From positions 1 to 40,298 of the forward strand of contig JAEUNO010000039.1 in the NCBI GenBank assembly GCA_016791045.1: DNA of 40,298 nucleotides, given 5' to 3'. The position numbers were made by a program, and so were the translations under genes. Under the pieces are notes generated by a model. The model did no database searches. It saw nothing but the letters and a program-made list of their open reading frames with translations, and was not told the origin of the DNA. This stretch comes from Methyloversatilis sp. (GTDB lineage Bacteria; Pseudomonadota; Gammaproteobacteria; Burkholderiales; Rhodocyclaceae). Of this stretch, positions 34,996 through 40,298 are shown one piece after another. Position 1 is the stretch's first letter; each line of letters starts with the position of its first letter.

Positions 34996-35036
34996 AAACC
35001 GGACAAATCCACACAGCCGGTTTACGCGCTGTTAAC
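34996..35036. promoter_or_regulatory. Candidate operator upstream of the OmpR-type regulator
   Basis: AAACCGG (34996-35002) and CCGGTTT (35017-35023) form a perfect 7-bp inverted repeat over 14 bases. GTTTAC (35020-35025) and GTTAAC (35031-35036) are half-site-like direct repeats 11 bases apart, one helical turn, the spacing used by OmpR-family dimers. Autoregulation is a guess. Confidence 0.3.
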
Positions 35037-35051
35037 AATTGCACTGCGCAG

Positions 35052-35438
35052 TCAGTGCGCGTGGCCGCGGCGTGACCGGGTCGATGTCAGCGCGATCAGA
35101 CCAAGCAGCAGTCCGGCGGCGGCGTAGTCGGCGCTGTACAGGATCAGGCCGGCTCCGCCGCTGATCACGGCCGCTGCCGCCAGCGCGGGGATGCGCGTCG
35201 CCATCGCCAGTGCGCCGGCCGCCAGCGCCAGCCAGCCGATGCGCTGGTCGATGAACAGCTGCGGCGCGTAGCGCCTTGCAGCGCAGCGCCAGTCGTCGCT
35301 CGCCGCCGCGCACAGACCGTGCAGCGCGTCGGATTCCATCAGACCGTAGCGCAGTGCCACGCTGGCCGCGACGACGGCGGCGAAGGCGACGATGAGGCCG
35401 GTCAGCGGTGCATTATGGTGAAACAGGTGTCGGTTCAT
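35052..35438 (-). CDS. Small membrane protein of unknown function
   Basis: This 128-residue protein has about three hydrophobic segments (about residues 11-30, 69-84 and 88-118), a loop with DDWRCAARRYAPQLFID between the first two, and a basic end SRRGHAH. I do not recognise the family. ATG 35438 (MNRHLFHHNAPLTG) is chosen because the hydrophobic core begins just after it; the frame is open further upstream without similarity. It is divergent from the glucan synthase (186 bases) and 93 bases upstream of the regulator gene on the same strand, so it could be its first operon member or the synthase's neighbour by chance. Confidence 0.6.
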   Translation of the reverse strand: MNRHLFHHNAPLTGLIVAFAAVVAASVALRYGLMESDALHGLCAAASDDWRCAARRYAPQLFIDQRIGWLALAAGALAMATRIPALAAAAVISGGAGLILYSADYAAAGLLLGLIALTSTRSRRGHAH

Positions 35439-35624
35439 GGCGGCAGCAGTGTAGGCGGAGTCCGTCGCCACAGGGCAAGGGATTTTCGCTGTGTTAGCAT
35501 CGCCGCGCTGCAACAACAGGTCGTTCGAAGACATGTACGACGCGTCAGAAAGGCGACTTGTGCACACCCCAACCTTACCGGAAATTCCGCGTCCGACGCT
35601 TCAGGGCGCGTTCGCACACCGCGC

Positions 35625-38228
35625 ATGAAAAGACAGATTTCGTTCGCCCGGATACTGATGGCGCTGTTCGTGGCGGGCGGTGTCGCCGCGATCCACTTCG
35701 GCCTCTGGGCAGTGATGAACCGGCCGGTCAGTGTGGTCGAGCCGCTCGACTACATCGACGGTTTTTCCTACAGCCCCTACCGTCGCGACCAGACGCCACT
35801 GCGTGGCATCTATCCCTCGTACGACGAGATTGCGCAGGACCTGTCGCAACTCGGCGGCATCGCCCACCGCATCCGCACCTACAACTCGACCGAGAACCCG
35901 GAAGTGTCGGATCTGGCCGGCCAGAACGACCTGAAGGTCACGGCGGGTGCGTGGATCGATACCGACAAGGTGCGCAACCGGCGGGAGATCGGCGCGCTGC
36001 TGGCGGACGCGCGTCTGCATGGCAACATCGACCGGCTGATGGTGGGCAATGAATCGCTGCTGCGCGCCGACGTGACGATCCCGGAAATGATCGAGTACCT
36101 GGACGAGGTGCGCGAGGCGACCGATCTGCCGGTATCCACCGCCGAGCCCTGGCATGTCTGGCTGAAGAACCCCGAACTGGCCGACCACGTCGACTATCTG
36201 GCCGTGCACCTGCTGCCGTATCACGAGGGGGTGCCGGCGGACAAGGCGGTCGATTACGCGATGGCGCGCTATCAGGAACTGCTGGATGCCTTTCCCGGCA
36301 GAGCCATCCTGATCGGTGAAATCGGCTGGCCGAGCAAGGGGCCCACCATCCAGGCTGCCGTGGCGTCGGAAGAGAACCAGGCGCGCTTCGTGCGCGAATT
36401 CCTGTTCCGTTCGCTGTGCAAGAACCTCGACTACTTCCTGATCGAAGCCTACGACCAGCCGTGGAAGATCGAGATCGAGGGCTGGGCCGGTGCCTACTGG
36501 GGCATGTTCAACGCCGACCGTCAGTTGAAGTTCCCGCTCGAAGGCAGCGTGGACCGCAACAGCGGCTGGATCGACGACGCCATCGTCGCCACCGTGTTCG
36601 CGCTGGTGCCGATGCTGCTGCTGTGCCTCGCACAGCGCGGCATGAGCATGTTCGGCCTGCTGTGGATGTGCGTGCTGGTGCAGGCCTGCGTCACCGCCAT
36701 CGTCATTTCGGCCCGGCTGCCGGCGGATTACTACTTCACGTTGCGCGACCTCACGGCGCTGATAGGCCTGGTGTTCGGCGTCATGCTGACCGCCGGCGTG
36801 CTGCTGACCAATGGCTTCGAATTCGCCGAGGTGTTCTTCAAGGCGCGCTGGCGTCGCGCCTACAAGGCGGCGGAACCGCTGCCGCCCGAGCAGCAACCGT
36901 TCGTGTCCGTGCATCTGGCCTGCTGCAACGAGCCGCCGGAAATGGTGATCGCCACCATCGACAGTCTCGCGGCCATGGATTACCAGAACTTCGAAGTGCT
37001 GGTGATCGACAACAACACCAAGGATGAGGCGCTTTGGAAGCCGGTCGAGGCACGCATGGCCGAACTGGGTCCGCGCTTCCGCTTCTTCCATCTGCTGCCG
37101 TGGCCGGGTTTCAAGGCCGGCGCGCTGAACTTCGGCCTGAAGCAGACCGACCCGCGGGCCACCGTGGTCGGCGTGGTCGACGCCGATTACGTGGTCACGC
37201 CGGATTGGCTCAGTGCATTGATTCCGCACTTCCATGACGAAAAGGTCGCCGTCGTGCAGGCGCCGCAGGCGCACCGCGAATGGGAACGCCACCCGTTCCG
37301 CCGCATGTGCAACTGGGAATTCGAAGGCTTCTTCCGCATCGGCATGCACCATCGCCACGAGCGCAATGCGCTGATCCAGCACGGCACGATGACACTGGTG
37401 CGCCGTTCGCGCCTCGAGAGCTCGGGCAGCTGGTCGGAGTGGTGCATCTGCGAAGACACCGAGCTGGGTTTGCGCCTGCTCGAAAACGGCGATGAACTGC
37501 GCTACATCGACCGCGTGTTCGGCCGCGGCCTCACGCCGGCCAGCTTTGCGGCGCTGAAGTCGCAACGCTTCCGCTGGGCGTTCGGCGCGATGCAGATCCT
37601 GAAGGGCCACTGGCGTTCGCTGTTCGGTCGCAGCAAGCTCGACAGCGGCCAGCGCTATCACTTCATCACCGGCTGGTTCTCGTGGTTCGGCGACGCGCTG
37701 CAACTGGTGTTTGCGATGGGTGCCATCGCCTGGACGGCGGCGATGCTCATCTGGCCCAAGCTGTTTTCGCTGCCGGTCACCATCATGCTGGCGCCGGTGC
37801 TCGGGCTGCTGGTCGCCAAGGCGGCGATGGGCCCGATCCTTTACCGGCGCGCGATGGACTGTCCGTGGGCCGACATTGCCGGCGCGTCGCTGGTCAGCCT
37901 CGGTCTGTCGCATTCGATCGCGCGCGGCGTGATCGCCGGTCTGACGCACAAGCGCGGCGTGTTCCTGCGCACGGCGAAGGGCAGGGGCGAAAGCGGCCTG
38001 GCGAAGTTCTTCCAGCCGATCCGCGAGGAAATGTATCTGCTGGTGGCGTTGATCGCCGCCGCCTGGGCCATGATCATGCTGCGCGGTACGCAGAACATCG
38101 AAGTCGTGCTGTGGGTGACCATGCTGGGCCTGCAGTCGCTGCCCTATCTCGCCGCCGTGGGCTGCCAGTTCATCGCCCAGTTGCCGGAAAAAGCCGAATC
38201 GCTGCCGGCGCAGGCCCAGGCCGCGTGA
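35625..38228 (+). CDS. ndvB: GH17-GT2 fusion, NdvB-like beta-1,3-glucan synthase
   Basis: This 867-residue membrane protein has an N-terminal helix (about 7-28), an extracytoplasmic GH17 domain (about 40-300; acid E143 in VGNESLL, nucleophile E232 in IGEIGWPS), membrane helices (about 325-400), a cytosolic GT2 domain (about 420-680; D519-A-D521, E610-D611 in CEDTELG, QRFRW 647-651) and further helices at the end. The GT2 half would polymerise UDP-glucose and extrude glucan, and the GH17 half would cut, branch or cyclise it in the periplasm. Pseudomonas NdvB has this layout and makes cyclic beta-glucans tied to biofilm tolerance. ATG 35625 lacks a clear SD. A second GH17 gene follows after 15 bases. 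Confidence 0.85.
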   Translation: MKRQISFARILMALFVAGGVAAIHFGLWAVMNRPVSVVEPLDYIDGFSYSPYRRDQTPLRGIYPSYDEIAQDLSQLGGIAHRIRTYNSTENPEVSDLAGQNDLKVTAGAWIDTDKVRNRREIGALLADARLHGNIDRLMVGNESLLRADVTIPEMIEYLDEVREATDLPVSTAEPWHVWLKNPELADHVDYLAVHLLPYHEGVPADKAVDYAMARYQELLDAFPGRAILIGEIGWPSKGPTIQAAVASEENQARFVREFLFRSLCKNLDYFLIEAYDQPWKIEIEGWAGAYWGMFNADRQLKFPLEGSVDRNSGWIDDAIVATVFALVPMLLLCLAQRGMSMFGLLWMCVLVQACVTAIVISARLPADYYFTLRDLTALIGLVFGVMLTAGVLLTNGFEFAEVFFKARWRRAYKAAEPLPPEQQPFVSVHLACCNEPPEMVIATIDSLAAMDYQNFEVLVIDNNTKDEALWKPVEARMAELGPRFRFFHLLPWPGFKAGALNFGLKQTDPRATVVGVVDADYVVTPDWLSALIPHFHDEKVAVVQAPQAHREWERHPFRRMCNWEFEGFFRIGMHHRHERNALIQHGTMTLVRRSRLESSGSWSEWCICEDTELGLRLLENGDELRYIDRVFGRGLTPASFAALKSQRFRWAFGAMQILKGHWRSLFGRSKLDSGQRYHFITGWFSWFGDALQLVFAMGAIAWTAAMLIWPKLFSLPVTIMLAPVLGLLVAKAAMGPILYRRAMDCPWADIAGASLVSLGLSHSIARGVIAGLTHKRGVFLRTAKGRGESGLAKFFQPIREEMYLLVALIAAAWAMIMLRGTQNIEVVLWVTMLGLQSLPYLAAVGCQFIAQLPEKAESLPAQAQAA

Positions 38229-38243
38229 CCGGTCTCTGAACGC

Positions 38244-39788
38244 ATGAACCGTTCCGCGCCGCGCTGGGTGCGCTTTGCGCTTGTCCATGCCCTCGTCCTC
38301 GTGCTGCTGGCGGTCTGGCTGTGGCAGCGCAATGTCGCGCAGCCGCTGGCCGACGTGCCGGCCGATGCGGGTCCGCTGCAGTGCGTGTCCTATGCGCCCT
38401 ATTACCGCCCGGGGGAATCGCCGCTGCAGCCGGACTTCCGGGTCACGCGCGAGCGGATAGACGCCGATCTGGCGCGCCTCGCGGAAATTTCCGGCTGCGT
38501 GCGGCTGTATTCGGTCGACCAGGGCCTGCACCATGTGCCCGAACTGGCCGGCAAGCACGGCCTGAAGGTGCTGCTGGGCGCCTGGATAGGCGGCGACAAG
38601 GCGAAGAACGACCGCGAACTGGCGCAGGCCATCGAACTGGCCAACCGTCACCCGGACGTGGTGCGCGGCCTGATCGTCGGCAACGAGGTGCTGCTGCGAC
38701 GCGAACAGACGCCGGACGCCATGCGCGCCTATATTGAACGTGCGCAGGCCGCGACGAATGTGCCGGTCACCTACGCCGACGTGTGGGAGTTCTGGCTGAT
38801 GAACAAGGGCCTCGCGCAGTCGGTCGATTTCGTCACCGTGCATGTGCTGCCCTACTGGGAAGACGAGCCGCAGCCGATCGACCGCGCCATTGCCCATGTG
38901 GAAGAGGTGATGAAGACGGTCGATGCCGCCTTCGACAAGCCGCTGCTGATCGGTGAAACCGGCTGGCCCAGTGTCGGCAAGCAGCGCGACGGCGCGCGCC
39001 CCGGCGTGCTCGAACAGGCGCGCTACCTGCGCGAATTCGTCATCGCCGCGCAGACGCACGGCTGGCAGTACAACCTGATCGAAGCTTTCGACCAGCCATG
39101 GAAGCGCCGGCTGGAGGGCACGGTGGGCGGCTTCTGGGGCCTGCTCGATTCGGACGGCCACACCAAGTTTGCATGGCAGGGGCCGCTGGCCGCTCGGGCT
39201 GACGGGCCGCAGCCACTGGTTGCCGGCGCGGCGGGTCTGGCGCTGGCACTCGTGTTGTCGACGCTGGGTCGCGTGCGCCGGCCGGCCGCAATGCTTGCGT
39301 TTGCCGTGTCAGGTGTGCTGGCCGGTGTCATCGCACCGCTGCAGTTCGAATATCTTGCACTGGCCTGTCGCAGCCCGCTCGAATGGGCCGCCATGGGGGT
39401 GGTCGCAGCGGCGGGCTGGCTCATGTGGGCCGCGCTGCCCTGGGCGCTGCACGGTCGCCCCGGCGAGGCGGTGCGCCTGGCGGCCCGGGTGCTGCTGTTC
39501 GGACTTGCGTTCAGCGGTCTGTTGCTGGCCATCGACGGCCGCTACCGCGACTTTCCCTTCCTGCTGTTCCTGCTGCCGGCGGTGCAGTGGGGTGTGGCCG
39601 CTGCCGCCGCGCGGCTGGCGCCTTTGCCTCATCTGCCGGAAGGCAAGCTTTTTGCCGCCGTCGCGGTGATCGGCAGTGCCGTCGCCTGGCTCGCCGACTG
39701 GCGCAATCCGCAGGCGCTCGCCTGGCTCGCGCTGACGCTCGTCATGGCGAGCGCATTCGTGGCCGACCCGGAACGCCGTTCTTCATAG
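38244..39788 (+). CDS. Membrane-anchored GH17 beta-1,3-glucanase/transglycosylase
   Basis: This 514-residue protein has an N-terminal anchor helix (about 9-28), a GH17 barrel (about 45-310; acid E148 in VGNEVLL, nucleophile E238 in IGETGWPS) and about six C-terminal helices (about 325-505) of unknown role. The barrel is clearly related to that of the preceding gene (shared YxxPxxxPLxP, VHVLPYW, QPWK blocks). It probably trims or transfers beta-1,3-glucan made by the NdvB-like enzyme, in the periplasm; whether it hydrolyses or transglycosylates cannot be read off. It starts 15 bases after the synthase stop, so they form one operon, closed by the hairpin at 39867. Confidence 0.83.
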   Translation: MNRSAPRWVRFALVHALVLVLLAVWLWQRNVAQPLADVPADAGPLQCVSYAPYYRPGESPLQPDFRVTRERIDADLARLAEISGCVRLYSVDQGLHHVPELAGKHGLKVLLGAWIGGDKAKNDRELAQAIELANRHPDVVRGLIVGNEVLLRREQTPDAMRAYIERAQAATNVPVTYADVWEFWLMNKGLAQSVDFVTVHVLPYWEDEPQPIDRAIAHVEEVMKTVDAAFDKPLLIGETGWPSVGKQRDGARPGVLEQARYLREFVIAAQTHGWQYNLIEAFDQPWKRRLEGTVGGFWGLLDSDGHTKFAWQGPLAARADGPQPLVAGAAGLALALVLSTLGRVRRPAAMLAFAVSGVLAGVIAPLQFEYLALACRSPLEWAAMGVVAAAGWLMWAALPWALHGRPGEAVRLAARVLLFGLAFSGLLLAIDGRYRDFPFLLFLLPAVQWGVAAAAARLAPLPHLPEGKLFAAVAVIGSAVAWLADWRNPQALAWLALTLVMASAFVADPERRSS

Positions 39789-39866
39789 GTGTGTCATCCA
39801 TGTCGGCCCGATGAACCGGACTGGCATGAGGTCATGACCGCCACCGGTCCTTGATCCGTTCTGGCG

Positions 39867-39905
39867 GCCGTTCGCTGTCCGTTTGCGGACATCGAACGGC
39901 GCTTT
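39867..39905 (+). terminator. Terminator-like hairpin after the glucan operon
   Basis: GCCGTTCG-C-TGTCCG (39867-39881) pairs with CGGACA-T-CGAACGGC (39886-39900) around TTTG: 14 pairs with one mismatch, followed by GCTTTG. The tail is short, but the stem is very stable. It is 78 bases after the stop. Confidence 0.65.
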
Positions 39906-39930
39906 GTCAGCGTGCAAGTCGCCCGTGCCG

Positions 39931-40298
39931 GAAAACCGTGCCGCTGCTGCAGGAGCGACCCCCGGTCGCGGTCGGTGCGTTGATCGTGCGCCATCACGTG
40001 TTTTGACGGCCGGAATCGCGAGCACGGCTCGCTCCTACAGAAAACCGTGCCGCTGCGGTAGGAGCGATCCCCGGTCGCGATCGGTGCGTTGATCGTGCGC
40101 CATCATGTATTTGACGACCGGAATCGCGAGCACGGCTCGCTCCTACAGAGAACCGTGCCGCTGCTGTAGGAGCGACCCCCGGTCGCGATCGGTGCGTTGA
40201 TCGTGCGACATCACGTATTTGACGACCGAAATCGCGAGCACGGCTCGCTCCTGCAGAGAACCGTGTCGCTGCTGTAGGAGCGACCCCCGGTCGCGATC
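39931..40298. repeat. Second REP-like tandem array, 108/109-bp period, inverse orientation, cut by window end
   Basis: The headings AGGAGCGA recur at 39951, 40060, 40168 and 40276 (109, 108, 108 bases). The unit is the reverse complement of the 32.3-kb unit over the hairpins and the block ATCGGTGCGTTGATCGTGCG, with a different spacer (CATCACGTGTTTTGACGGC and variants). It runs past the end of the window, so copy number is unknown. Confidence 0.88.

Noticed and set aside
35601-39161. Open frame of 1186 codons antisense to both glucan genes
   Set aside because: The composition is that of an antisense shadow and it spans two real genes and their junction; no domain is recognisable.

Overview
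The window looks like chromosomal DNA of a high-GC, Gram-negative betaproteobacterium, most probably of the Rhodocyclales/Methyloversatilis type. That placement is inferred from gene content and codon style, not from a database search. There is no rRNA, tRNA, CRISPR array, prophage or intact insertion sequence. About 30 genes are convincing, and most are housekeeping or metabolic.

Layout. 1-314 is the lysine/alanine/proline-rich tail of a histone H1-like protein, ending at a strong terminator. 768-6291 holds a lytic transglycosylase, the malic enzyme MaeB, a patatin-like lipase and the PBP7-type endopeptidase PbpG. 6297-9128 is lutABC (lactate oxidation by an Fe-S/LUD complex). 9251-14101 holds a TonB-dependent receptor, a hybrid sensor kinase and a convergent LuxR-type response regulator. 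14193-16740 holds a CbiX-type chelatase, then two overlapping genes that look like a phospho-relay-controlled partner switch: receiver plus anti-sigma-type ATPase, and receiver plus PP2C phosphatase.

16803-23564 is a nitrate-assimilation block: nasT (ANTAR antiterminator), nrtA-nrtB-nrtD (ABC nitrate transporter), then mobB-moeA-moaD-moaE (molybdenum cofactor). Its regulatory DNA is unusually readable. There are two sigma-54 promoters with exact GG-N10-GC spacing (before nasT and before nrtA) and a 17-bp NtrC-type palindrome about 120 bp upstream of the nrtA start site. An RNA leader follows with a hexaloop hairpin of the ANTAR type and a strong intrinsic terminator in front of nrtA. Together they suggest nitrogen-limitation control of initiation and nitrate control of elongation.

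23599-28764 (minus strand) is a type III restriction-modification operon in the order mod, zeta-toxin-like kinase, small protein, res. All junctions are overlapping or nearly so, meaning a probable toxin-antitoxin pair sits inside the restriction operon. This is the clearest accessory system in the window. Beyond it lie an orphan NosR-like flavin/Fe-S membrane protein (28948-31092) and a Sel1-repeat protein.

32260-32792 is a 106-bp-period tandem array built from GTAG-type REP palindromes. A related array in inverse orientation, with a 108/109-bp period, starts at about 39931 and runs off the end. Between them lie an OmpR/EnvZ-type two-component system, a small membrane protein and two beta-glucan genes: an NdvB-like GH17-GT2 fusion and a membrane-anchored GH17 enzyme.
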